Assembly (NCBI GenBank): GCA_946811185.2
Contig: OX328109.1
Coordinates: forward strand, 43,508,129-43,572,128
Source of the DNA: Hippopus hippopus
Lineage: Eukaryota; Mollusca; Bivalvia; Cardiida; Cardiidae
Direction of reading: 5' to 3'
DNA length: 64,000 nt
Part shown: in pieces, positions 42,806-54,399 of the stretch
Position numbering within the stretch: the stretch's first letter is position 1
Layout: every line of letters starts with the position of its first letter
Translations under genes and position numbers: made by a program
Notes under the pieces: generated by a model
Told to the model about the DNA's origin: nothing
Database searches by the model: none
The model's input: only the letters and a program-made list of their open reading frames with translations

Positions 42806-44560
42806 AAGGCATTGCGAAGCGTTAGAAGACCATCAGTATTGGTATGGTAACGCTTCGCCCATGCCTTTGAAACACGCGTTTTAATCTTGTTTTCCCCAAA
42901 AACATTCCGAGCCCCTTTTTGCCTGTGCATTCGTCTCCAAGAGAAACCCTTCTCCTGGGAAGATCTTCCGTTCCGTGCAATATAAAGATTGTCAATTTAT
43001 AGCGTCGTTGCTATATATTGGTATGGGAACGGTTCGCCTATCGTGCATAAATACCCTGTGATTATTGAAACTTACAGCAAATCTCTAACTTTCTCTTACT
43101 GCATGTGCATTAATACGGGTACGTGACTTTTCTACATGCATTTATTTTCTGAATACATTCATAGAAAAGTGTCTTTCTATATCACAACATTTTGTACCTT
43201 AGAAATTAATGATTCGTATCGCTGTAAGGAACGATTGTGCACAAGAAAGTAGCATAATATGCTACAGACAGGCATCACATATCAACAATCTATGCTTTTG
43301 TAAGGCATTGCGAAGCGTTAGAAGACCATCAATATTGGTATGGTAACGCTTCGCCCATGCCTTTGAAACGCGAATATTCTTGTTTTCCGCCAAAACATTC
43401 CGAGCCCCTTTTTGCCTGTGCATTCGTCCCCAAGAGAAACCCTTCTCCTGGGAAGATCTTCCCTTCCGTGCAATATAAAGATTGTCAATTTATAGCATCG
43501 TTGCTATATATTGGTATGGGAACGGTTCGCCTATCGTGCATAAATACACTATGATTATTGAAACTAACAGCAGAACCCTAACTTTCTCTTACTGCATGTG
43601 CATTAATACGGGTACGTCACTTTTCTACAGGTATTTATTTTCTGAATACATTCATAGAAAAGTATCTTTCTATATCACAAAATTTACTACCTTAGAAATC
43701 AATGATTCGTATCAATGTAAGGAAGGATTGTGCACAAGAAAGTAGCATAATATGCTACAGACAGACATTACATATTAACACTCTATGCTTTTGTAAGGCA
43801 GTGCGAAGCGTTAGAAGACCATCAGTATTGGTATGGTAACGCTTCGCCCATGCCTTTGAAACACGCGTTTTAATATTCTTGTTTTCCCCCAAAACATTCC
43901 GAGCCCCTTTTTGCTTGTGCATTCGTCCCCAAGAGAAACCCTTCTCCCGGGAAGATCTTCCCTTCCGTGCAATATAAACATTGTCAATTTATAGCATCGT
44001 TGCTATATATTGGTATGGGAACGCTTCGCCTATCCTGTATAAATACACTGTGATTATTGAAAATGACACAGAACCGTAAGTGTACATGAAGTATAAGTGA
44101 CGTGTACCTTTAAATCAAACTTAGCGACCGTTGAACAAAAGTGTCCATGTCCATTCATCCATAAAAGAAATTGTGTCAGTACCGTGGTAATGTTATGTTG
44201 CGGTAAAACGAATCGCTTTGGGTAAAACCCGGTAATCTTTCGCCATGGTGAAGTATTACGTTTAAACATTGCATGATATTGTAAAGGGTCGCGAACCGTT
44301 ACCTGACTAAAAGTACTGGTATGGTAACACTTAGCCAAAACCATTCTAATGTGCATTTTTAATTTTCTTCTCTTCCCCCCAAAACATTCCGAGCCCCTCT
44401 TTGCCTGTGCATTGGTCCCCAAGAGAAACCCTTCTCCCGGGAAAATCTGCCCTTCCGTGCAATATAAGATTGTCTATATATGACACCGTCGCTATATATT
44501 GGTATGGGAACGCTTCACATACACTCTATAAGCACGATGTTTATACAGTACAGCGAAGTA
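42806..44560. repeat. Subterminal ~495-bp tandem repeats with hairpins, copy A
   Basis: Units start at 42806, 43302 and 43795 (each AAGGCAnTGCGAAGCG), with a diverged fourth near 44280-44560. Each unit contains the inverted pair GCGAAGCGTTA...TAACGCTTCGC around a loop with TATTGGTATGG, then CATTCCGAGCCCCTnTTTGC, a CTTCTCCCGGGAAGATCTTCC block, and TATATATTGGTATGGGAACG. Copy B has fewer units (about 52800-53620, inverse). Such subterminal repeats are often transposase-binding arrays. Confidence 0.8.
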
Positions 44561-44941
44561 TTAGTTTGCCACACAGAGTTATCTTTTTACCTTACATGAA
44601 GTGCACTTTTACCATCCTGTATTAATATATTGGTCTGTACTTAAAATTTTTGTATGGGTTATAAATGGGTACAAGGGGCTTTTATAGAAAAGCGGAAGTG
44701 TCAGAAAATATCATCCTTTTATACATTGTTTAAATTGTATTGTGCTATTATCCGGTATACATTTTTGTTTTTAATGAATAACGGTGAATGAAAAAAACCA
44801 TGATCGTCTGCAATGGTTATTCCCGCCAATTGTACATTGGTACGAAAGTAGTTCCGTCCGCGTATGACTTTTCAAGCGTCTGTTCATCCTGATTGTTTTG
44901 AAAACTAATGGTTCGCATGCGAAGGAAAACTATATTATGCC

Positions 44942-47900
44942 TATTTCTGATTGATACATGCCAAGAAATATCAAAATTAAGCTCGACTTTGAGTGAAATC
45001 AGACTATGAATCTTTCGGCCCCAGCCTTTTTCGTTACTATTTTCAAACTTAATTTCTTTCTTGTCCAGTTTAGCCCACACGCTCCACATTGAAACTTTGC
45101 ATGTGCTGAGACCATCAAGGGGCGATGTAAACGTAATGGGCAATCACGGCATAGCTGGCTGTATAAACCAGCGAGACAACTTTTCCAGGGGCCATTGGTA
45201 CCTGTTGCATAAAAAGGAAAGACACGCAATTGCCCCTTTCTCTCCATTACATTTTTTAACACATCAAAAACAAAATTCTGTTTAAGATCAATCTGAATTT
45301 TTATGATGGTAAATTAAAGACATTTTGACAGGCATAATGGCGTTAGACTGAGTAGAAAGGATAAGGAGCAGTTCTGCTTTGTGCAGTCAGGGAAAATAAT
45401 TCAACTTTGGTTTTGGAATAGCCTGATAGTTTTGAAAGGTTTAATCAGTTATTGTGGCATGAGTAGGCTGAGAGAGGAACAACAAAAGGAAGGGAGTGGT
45501 CACAGTGCACGGTCAAATGTATACAGCTAGCCTGGGCTCAGGCTCGGAATATGTCTTGAGCCGACATGTGCCTCAACTGAACGTAACTACATAGTTGAAC
45601 CCCTATATTGTCCGCAACGGTTTTACAGAGACTAGAATCTGAAGATGGTTTCCGTGACAATGCACTCACATATGGCACTTACTTCCACAGGGAAACATAA
45701 CTGCTACATTTGCAACACAAATATGGCTGTTTTTCCTGAAAGAGAAAATAGCAACAAAACACTAAAATTGTCTTCAAATGAGAATGACAAAATTAATTAA
45801 TGTCATTAGACAGATATGTGCAGAAATGGATTGGAATGGCAAACTTTACACAAACTCACATTTAGAGCTTTTGAAAACATTGTGGAAAAAGGGGAAAATG
45901 CTGAAAACCAGAATTTTTGCATCTCCTTCAATGTTTTGTACCCTTTTTAATGGACTGGAATGGCAAACTTTACACAAATTCGCATTGGGTTTTTGTGTGC
46001 GGATAAATGCAATAATTATGTAAGTGGGTGACCGTCAGCTGAAACCAATTCCGGACTCTAGTCATGTATCAATGTCGTCTGCGTTTTAGAGATTCAGCCA
46101 TGTCATAACAGGCTCAAGGATCATAATGTCAAACTTATTGTGGGTAAACACTACCGCTACAAAGAAAAGGGGTTAATTAATAAGGAATAAACCTGATTTC
46201 GGATTCTAGTCTTCATAGCAATGTCGTCTGCTCTTTAGGAATTCAATCATGTCGTTACGGGCCAAGGGCACATAATGCCTATTTGGTACAAATGTTCAGA
46301 GCCACAGCATGGCCAGGCAAAATTATTGTGGATAAACACTACATTTACCAAGAAAAAGGGTTTAGTAATGAGGAATAAATCCAATTTCGAACTCTAGTCT
46401 GATTAGCAATGTCGTCTGCTCTTAAGGGATTCCATTATGTCATTACGGGGCAAAGGCACATAATGCCTATTTGCCACAAATATTCAGAGCCACAGCATGG
46501 CAAGGCAAAATCACTCTGGGTAAACACTACAGTAACAAAGAAAAGTGGATTTTGAATGAGGAATAAAACCAATTTCGAACTCTAGTCTGCACAGCAATGT
46601 CGTCTGCGCTTTAGGAATTCAACCGTGTCATTACGGGCCCAATGCACATAATGTCTCTTTGACACACAGATTAAGAGCCACAGCCTGGCTTGGCAAATAT
46701 GTTGTGGGTAAACACTATCCTTACAAAGAAAAGAGCATATTTAATGAGAAAGAAAATTTACAGATAATTTTAAGATATTTATCAAAGCCTTGCATTTAAA
46801 TCTCAGTAAGAAACAAGTATTTTAGAGAAAAGAGAGCGAAAAGGGTTTTAAGAAATAAGCGAAAGTCAATAATAATGAAGGATTTCAGGTTCGAACCCCT
46901 GAAGAACCCCGTGACCAAGACTAAAAATAGTTTCATACTGTCTACCAAGCCCACTGGGCCATGGAATCAGTTGAGTTTAACAAGAAAAGATTATCTATTT
47001 ATATATATATCCTCCCCTACTATTCCAAAAGAAAACAACAGAACATCGTTTTTTTTCACGTGACCGTGAAAAAAGAACAATTGTTATTATTTGGAAAAGT
47101 GGTTGAAAAGTAAAGTTAATGTCTATTTTGAAGGCTAATATGTAATCCTCAGTTGACCAGCACATATTTCTGATTGATACATACCAAGAAATATCAAAAT
47201 TAAGCTCGACTTTGAGTGAAATCAGACTATGAATCTTTCGGCCCCAGCCTTTTTCGTTACTATTTTCAAACTTAATTTTCTTTCTTGTCCAGTTTAGCCC
47301 ACACGCTCCACATTGAAACAGTGCATGTGTTGAGACCATCAAGGGGCGATGTAAACGTAATGGGCAATCACGGCATAGCTGGCTATATAAACCAGCGAGA
47401 CAACTTTTCCAGGGGCCATTGGTACCTGTTGCATAAAAAGGAAAAACACACAATTGCCCCTTTCTCTCCATTACATTTTTTAACACATCAAAAACAAAAT
47501 TCTGTTTAAGATCAATCTGAATTTTTATGATGGTAAATTAAAGACATTTTGACAGGCATAATGGCGTTAGACTGAGTAGAAAGGATAAGGAGCAGTTCTG
47601 CTTTGTGCAGTCAGGGAAAATAATTCAACTTTGGTTTTGGAATAGCCTGATAGTTTTGGAAGGTTTAATCAGTTATTGTGGCATGAGTAGGCTGAGAGAG
47701 GAACAACAAAAGGAAGGGAGTGGTCACAGTGCACGGTCAAATGTATACAGCTAGCCTGGGCTCAGGCTCGGAATATGTCTTGAGCTGACATGTGCCTCAA
47801 CTGAACGCAACTACATAGTTGAACCCCTATATTGTCCGCAACGGTTTTACAGAGACTAGAATCTGAAGATGGTTTCCGTGACAATGCACTCACATATGGC

Positions 47901-50900
47901 ACTTACTTCCACAGGGAAACATAACTGCTACATTTGCAACACCAATATGGCTGTTTTTCCTTAAAGAGAAAATAGCAACAAAACACTAAAATTGTCTTCA
48001 AATGAGAATGACAAAATTAATTAATGTCATTAGACAGATATGTGCAGAAATGGATTGGAATGGCAAACTTTACACAAACTCACATTTAGAGCTTTTGAAA
48101 ACATTGTGGAAAAAGGGGAAAATGCTGAAAACCAGAATTTTTGCATCTCCTTCAATGTTTTGTACCCTTTTTAATGGACTGGAATGGCAAACTTTACACA
48201 AATTCGCATTGGGTTTTTGTGTGCGGATAAATACAACAATTATGTAAGTGGGTGACCGTCAGCTGAAACCAATTCCGGACTCTAGTCATGTATCAATGTC
48301 GTCTGCGTTTTAGAGATTCAGCCATGTCATAACAGGCTCAAGGATCATAATGTCAAACTTATTGTGGGTAAACACTACCGCTACAAAGAAAAGGGGTTAA
48401 TTAATAAGGAATAAACCTGATTTCGGATTCTAGTCTTCATAGCAATGTCGTCTGCTCTTTAGGAATTCAATCATGTCGTTACGGGCCAAGGGCACATAAT
48501 GCCTATTTGGTACAAATGTTCAGAGCCACAGCATGGCCAGGCAAAATTATTGTGAGTAAACACTACATTTACCAAGAAAAAGGGTTTAGTAATGAGGAAT
48601 AAAACCAGTTTCGAACTCTAGTATGATTAGCAATGTCGTCTGCTCTTAAGGGATTCCATTATGTCATTACGGGGCAAAGGCACATAATGCCTATATGCCA
48701 CAAATATTCAGAGCCACAGCATGGCCAGGCAAAATCACTCTGGGTAAACACTACAGTAACAAAGAAAAGTGGATTTTGAATGAGGAATAAAACCAATTTC
48801 GAACTCTAGTCTGCACAGCAATGTCGTCTGCGCTTTAGGAATTCAACCGTGTCATTACGGGCCCAATGCACATAATGCCTCTTTGACACACAGATTAAGA
48901 GCCACAGCCTGGCTTGGCAAATATGTTGTGGGTAAACACTATCCTTAAAAAGAAAAGAGCATATTTAATGAGAAAGAAAATTTACATACAATTTTAAGAT
49001 ATTTATCAAAGCCTTGCATTTAAATCTCAGTAAGAAACAAGTATTTTAGAGAAAAGAGAGCGAAAAGGGTTTTAAGAAATAAGCGAAAGTCAATAATAAT
49101 GAAGAATTTCAGGTTCGAACCCCTGAAGAACCCCGTGACCAAGACTAAAAATAGTTTCATACTGTCTACCAAGCCCACTGGGCCATGGAATCATTTGAGT
49201 TTAACAAGAAAAGATTATCTATTTATATATATATCCTCCCCTACTATTCCAAAAGAAAACAACAGAACATCGTTTTTTTCACGTGACCGTGAAAAAAGAA
49301 CAATTGTTATTATTTGGAAAAGTGGTTGAAAAGTAAAGTTAATGTCTATTTTGAAGGCTAAAATGTAATCCTCAGTTGACCAGCACATATTTCTGATTGA
49401 TACATACCAAGAAATATCAAAATTAAGCTCGACTTTGAGTGAAATCAGACTATGAATCTTTCGGCCCCAGCCTTTTTCGTTACTATTTTCAAACTGAATT
49501 TTCTTTCTCGTCCAGTTTAGCCCACACGCTCCACATTGAAACTGTGCATGTGTTGAGACCATCAAGGGGCGATGTAAACGTAATGGGCAATCACGGCATA
49601 GCTGGCTGTATAAACCAGCGAGACAACTTTTCCAGGGGCCATTGGTACCTGTTGCATAAAAAGGAAAAACACACAATTGCCCCTTTCTCTCCATTACATT
49701 TTTTAACACATCAATAACAAAATTCTGTTTAAGATCAATCTGAATTTTTATGATGGTAAATTTAAGACATTTTGACAGGCATAATGGGGTTAGACTGAGT
49801 AGAAAGGATAAGGAGCAGTTCTGCTTTGTGCAGTCAGGGAAAATAATTCAACTTTGGTTTTGGAATAGCCTAATAGTTTTGAAAGGTTTAATCAGTTATT
49901 GTGGCATGAGTAGGCTGAGAGAGGAACAACAAAAGGAAGGGGGTGGTCACAGTGCACAGTCAAATGCATATGGCTAGCCAGGGCTCAGGCTTGGAATATG
50001 TCTTGAGCCGACGTGTGCCTCAACTAAACGCAACTACATAATTGAACCCCTATATTGTCCGCAACGGTTTTACAGAGACTAGAATCTGAAGATGGTTTCC
50101 GTGACAATGCACTCATACATGGCACTAACTTGCACAGGGAAACATAACTGTTACATTTGCAACACCAATATAACTGTTTTTCCTGAAAGAGAAAATAGCA
50201 ACAAAACGCTAAAATTGAATTTTCAAATGAGAAAGACAAAATTAATTGATGTCTTTAGACAGATGTGTGCAGAAATGGATTGGAATGGCAAACGTTACAC
50301 AAACTCACATTTAGAGCTATTGAAAACATTGTAGAAAAAGGGGGAAAATGCTGAAAACCAAAATTTTTGCATCTCTCACAATGTTTTGTACCCTTTTTAA
50401 TGAACTGGAATGGCAAACTTTACACAAACTCGCATTTGGTTTTTGTGTGCAGATAAAGGCAATAATTATATAAGTGGATGACCGTCCGCTGAAACCAATT
50501 CCGGACTCTAGTCATGTATCAATGTCGTCTGCGTTTTAGAGATTCAGCCATGTCATAACGGGCTCAAGGATCATAATGTCAAACTTATTGTGGGTAAACA
50601 CTACCGCTACAAAGAAAAGGGGTTAATCAATAAGGAATAAACCTTACTTTGGGCTCTAGTCTACATAGGAATGCCGTCTGCTCTTTAGGGATTCAACCAT
50701 GTCATTACGGGCCAAGGGCACATAATGCCCAGCTGGCACAAATGTTCAGAGCCACAGCTTGGCCAGGCAAAATTATTGTGGGTAAACACTACATTTACCA
50801 AGAAAAAGGGTTTATTAATGAGGAATAAAACCAATTTCGAACTCTAGTCTGCATAGCAATGTCGTCTGCTCTTAAGGGATTCCATTATGTCATTACGGGC

Positions 50901-52408
50901 CAAAGGCACAAAATGCCTATTTGCCACAAATATTCAGAGCCACAGCATGGCCAGGCAAAATTATTGTGGGTAAACACTAAAAAATACAAAGAAAAGGGTT
51001 TTTTGAATGAGGAATAAAACCAATTTTGAACTCTAGTCTGCATAGCAAATTCGTCTGTGCTTGAGGAATTCAACCATGTCATTACGCGCCCAATGCACAT
51101 AATGTCTCTTTGACACACAGATTAAGAGCCACAGCCTGGCTTGGCAAGTTTGTTGTAAGTAAACACTATCCTTACAAAGAAAAGAGCATATTTAATGAGA
51201 AAGAAAATTTACACACATTTTTAAGATATTTATCAAAGCCTTGCATTTAAATCTTAGTAAGAAACAAGTATTTTAGAGAAAAGAGAGCGAAAAGGGTTTT
51301 AAGAAATAAGAGAGAGACAATAAAAATGAAGGATTTCAGGTTCGAACCCCTGAAGAACCCCATGACCAAGACTAAAAATAGTTTCACACTGTCTACCAAG
51401 CCCACTGGGCCATGGAATCAGTTGAGTTCAACAAGAAAAGATTATCTATTTATATATATCCCCCCCCCCATTGTTCCAAAAAAAAAGAAACGGAACATCG
51501 TTTTTTTTCACGTGACCGTCACAAAAACAATTGTTATTCTTTTGGAAATATGGTTGAAAAATAAAGTTAGTGTCTATTTTGAAGGCTAATATGTAATCCT
51601 CAGTTGACCAGCACATATTTCTGATTGATACATGCCAAGAAATATCAAAATTAAGCTCGACTTTGAGTGAAATCAGACTATGAATCTTTCGGCCCCAGCC
51701 TTTTTCGTTACTATTTTCAAACTGAATTTTCTTTCTTGTCCAGTTTAGCCCACACGCTCCACATTGAAACTGTGCATGTGTTGAGATCATCAAGGGGCGA
51801 TGTAAACGTAATGGGCAATCACGGCATAGCTGGCTGTATAAACCAGCGAGACAACTTTTCCGGGGGCCATTGGTACCTGTTGCATAAAAAGGAAAAATAC
51901 ACAATTGCCTCTTTCTCTCCATTACATTTTTTAACACATCAATAGTAAAATTCTGTTTAACATGAATCTGAATTTTTATGATGGTAAATTAAGACATTTT
52001 GACAAGCATAATGGGGTTAAACTGAGTAGAAAGGATAAAGAACAGTTCTGCTTTGTGCAGTCAGGGAAAATAATTCAACTTTGGTTTTGGAATAGCCTGA
52101 TAGTTTTGGAAGGTTTAATCAGTTATTGTGACATGAGTAGGCTGAGAGAGGAACAACAAAAGGAAGGGGGTTGGTGCACAGTCAAATGCATACGGCTAAC
52201 CAGGGCTCAGGCTCGGAATATGTCTTGAGCCGACATGTCCCACTGGGTCATGGAATCAGTTGAGTTCAACAAGAAAAGATTATCTATTTATATATACTTC
52301 CCCCCCCCCCACTTTTCCAAAGAAAAACGGAACTTCGTTTTTTTCACGTGACCGTGAAAAAAACAATTGTTATTGTTTTGGAAAAGTGGTTGAAAAGTAA
52401 GGTGAATG
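44942..52408 (+). repeat. Higher-order satellite: three full ~2.22-kb monomers and a partial fourth
   Basis: Using the word TATTTCTGATTGATAC as reference, units start at 44942, 47165, 49388 and 51616 (spacings 2223, 2223, 2228). The first two units are almost identical; the third is more diverged. The fourth breaks at about 52238 (GCCGACATGT|CCCACTGGG), losing about 1.4 kb, and ends at transposon B. Each unit contains a T-arm-like palindrome (TTTCAGGTTCGAACCCCTGAA), a TTTTTTCACGTGACCGTGAAAAAA hairpin, a P4-like MITE segment and an internal set of ~185-bp subrepeats. No verified gene is present. Confidence 0.9.
46050..46735 (+). repeat. ~185-bp subrepeats nested in the satellite monomer
   Basis: Four subunits start at CTCTAGTC/TTCTAGTC positions about 46058, 46204, 46392 and 46578. 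Each has CAATGTCGTCTGC, a TTCAnCCnTGTCnTTACGGG block, CACATAATG, AGAGCCACAGC and GGTAAACACTA. The same sets recur in the units at about 48280-48960, 50505-51190 and 58020-58690. Confidence 0.85.
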
Positions 52409-52799
52409 GGCATAATATGGTTTTACTTTGCATGCGAACCATTATTTTTCAAAGCAATCGGGATCAACAGACGCTTGAAAATTCATACGCGGACGGAACT
52501 ACTTTCGTACCAATGTGCAATTGGCGGGAATAAACATTGCACACGATCGTGGTTTTTTTTTTCATTCACCGTCATTCATCACAAACAAAATTGTATACCG
52601 GATAACACCACAATACAGTTTAAAAAATGTATAAAAGGATTATATTTTCTGACACTTCCGCTTTTCTATAAAAGCCCCTTGTACCCATTTATAACCCATA
52701 CAAACATTTTAAGTACAGACCAATATATTAATACAGGATGGTAGAAATGCACTTCATGTAAGGTAAAAAGAAAACTGTACTATATAAACACACCGTGTT

Positions 52800-53620
52800 T
52801 ATAAAGTGTATGCGAAGCGTTCCCATACCAATATATAGCGACGGTGTTATATATAGACAATGTTATATTGCACAGAAGGGAAGATTTACCCGGGAGAAGG
52901 CTTTCTCTTGGGGACGAATGCACAGGCAAAAAGGGGCTCGGAATGTTTTTTTTTTTTTGGGGGGGGGGGGAGAAGAAAATTAAAATCCACATTAGAATGC
53001 TTTTGGCTAAGTGTTACCATACCAATACTTTTAGTCAGGTAACGGTTCGCGACCCTTTACAATATCATGCAATGTTTAAACGTAATACTTCACCATGGAG
53101 AAAGATTAGCGGGTTTTACCCAAAGCGACCCGTTTTACCGCAACATAACATTACCACGGTACTGACACAATTTCTTTTATGGATGAATGGACATGGACAC
53201 TTTTGTTCAACGGTCGCTAAGTTTGATTTAAAGGTACACGTCACTTATACTTCATGTACACTTACGGTTCTGTGTCATTTTCAATAATCACAGTGTATTT
53301 ATACAGGATAGGCGAAACGTTCCCATACCAATATATAGCAACGATGCTATAAATTGACAATCTTTATATTGCACGGAAGGGAAGATCTTCCCGGGAGAAG
53401 GGTTTCTCTTGGGGACGAATGCACAAGCAAAAAGGGGCTCGGAATGTTTTTGGGGAAAACAAGATTAAAACGCGTGTTTCAAAGGCATGGGCGAAGCGTT
53501 ACCATACCAATACTGATGGTCTTCTAACGCTTCGCAATGCCTTAGAAAAGCATGGAGTGTTAATACGTAATGCCTGTCTTTACTTAATAAGGGTTTGCAC
53601 TTGTTTAAGAACACACGCAA
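52800..53620. repeat. Subterminal hairpin repeats, copy B
   Basis: Inverse orientation of the repeats in copy A: one diverged unit (about 52800-53050) and one standard unit (about 53310-53560) with GGCGAAGCGTTACC...CTAACGCTTCGC. A T/G homopolymer lies at about 52947-52970. Confidence 0.75.
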
Positions 53621-53802
53621 TGTTTCAATAACCATAGTATTGCATAAAGGAAAACAGTGTACCGGAAAATTAATGGTTCAAACGGATTTAAGTTGATCAT
53701 TTTCGGACTGATTACTTATCACACACTGGTAACATTAAAATAAGGTACGAACGGTGACTTAACGGTTTAACTGTTGTAAGAATTTATAAACGGCACATAC
53801 CC

Positions 53803-54150
53803 TTACGTTTTCCTTTGTGTTCCGTCTAAAAATTCTTGTCTCTTATTAGTAACGTTATATGCGTAATATTTGTTGAACTTCGTATTTCCTTTCTCAAACT
53901 CACCAAACAGGTAATTAAAGTGCCTTACTGCACTGCTGTCCCTGCACAAGTTCGTCACTGAACACCATTCCATAAAGATACTTGGGTTCAAACCACTCAC
54001 CCACACGAAAACTGCTAACAGTAAACGTTCAAAATTGTTCAAATTCGTTTTCCAAAAAAGCCTCCTTATATTTTTTGGCCACCTGTCCGCCTTTCCAATG
54101 GTATCCTGTATATCACACCATAGCGTATATTGTTTTCCGTGTCGTGGCAT
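53803..54150 (-). CDS. Accessory protein of transposon, unknown function, copy B
   Basis: A 115-residue frame from ATG 54150, closely matching the accessory frame of copy A: MPRHGKQYTLWCDIQD, RWPKNIRRLFWKTNLNNFER, FVWVSGLNPSIFMEWC, then CRDSSAVRHFNYLFGEFEKGN, which keeps the six residues deleted in A. It is 250 bp from the transposase start and transcribed away from it. The longer form is probably ancestral. No known domain is recognised. Confidence 0.55.
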   Translation of the reverse strand: MPRHGKQYTLWCDIQDTIGKADRWPKNIRRLFWKTNLNNFERLLLAVFVWVSGLNPSIFMEWCSVTNLCRDSSAVRHFNYLFGEFEKGNTKFNKYYAYNVTNKRQEFLDGTQRKT

Positions 54151-54399
54151 GTCATATAATATAAGTATTTTACTTTCCAATCTTTACGTTCACCCATTCA
54201 GTACTTCAAGGAAGGGTGGAATGAAGTAAATAATGAGGTAAGGCTATTGTTTGTATCTGTGATTTCTACTCACTATTTCATGTGCTGTCTTGTGCACCCA
54301 TGTAGTGAGTCCTCTGCTGACCTATGTGACATAAACGTGTGTGGACTTGTCCAATCACATTATAAAGTATCACGGTGTAATATAGTATACTTTATCAGC

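Larger units (their letters stand above)
38772..44941 (-). mobile_element. IS1595/Merlin-type transposon, copy A
   Basis: The ends are imperfect inverted repeats of about 50 bp starting GGCATAATAT and including TTCGCATGCGAACCATTAGTTTTCAAAACAAT, with the inverse ending ATTATGCC at 44941. The body has the same gene order as copy B but in the opposite direction: transposase exons on the minus strand (39039-41811), a divergent accessory gene (42216-42545), then tandem subterminal repeats. The 6.17 kb length exceeds B mainly because these repeats are expanded. It is flanked on both sides by an identical 31-bp satellite segment (38741-38771 and 44942-44972). Confidence 0.85.

Noticed and set aside
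45778..46023. 81-codon frame repeated in every monomer (MRMTKLINVI...)
   Set aside because: Lies in a MITE-derived segment, contains an internal duplication and shows no protein family features. Repetition reflects recent monomer copying.
44942..52408. CRISPR-like or phage-type array
   Set aside because: Repeat unit is 2.2 kb with ~185-bp subrepeats, not short repeats with unique spacers, and the context is eukaryotic.
52844..53287. 147-codon frame in transposon B
   Set aside because: Runs through a T/G homopolymer and subterminal repeats; the matching region in copy A is not consistently open.
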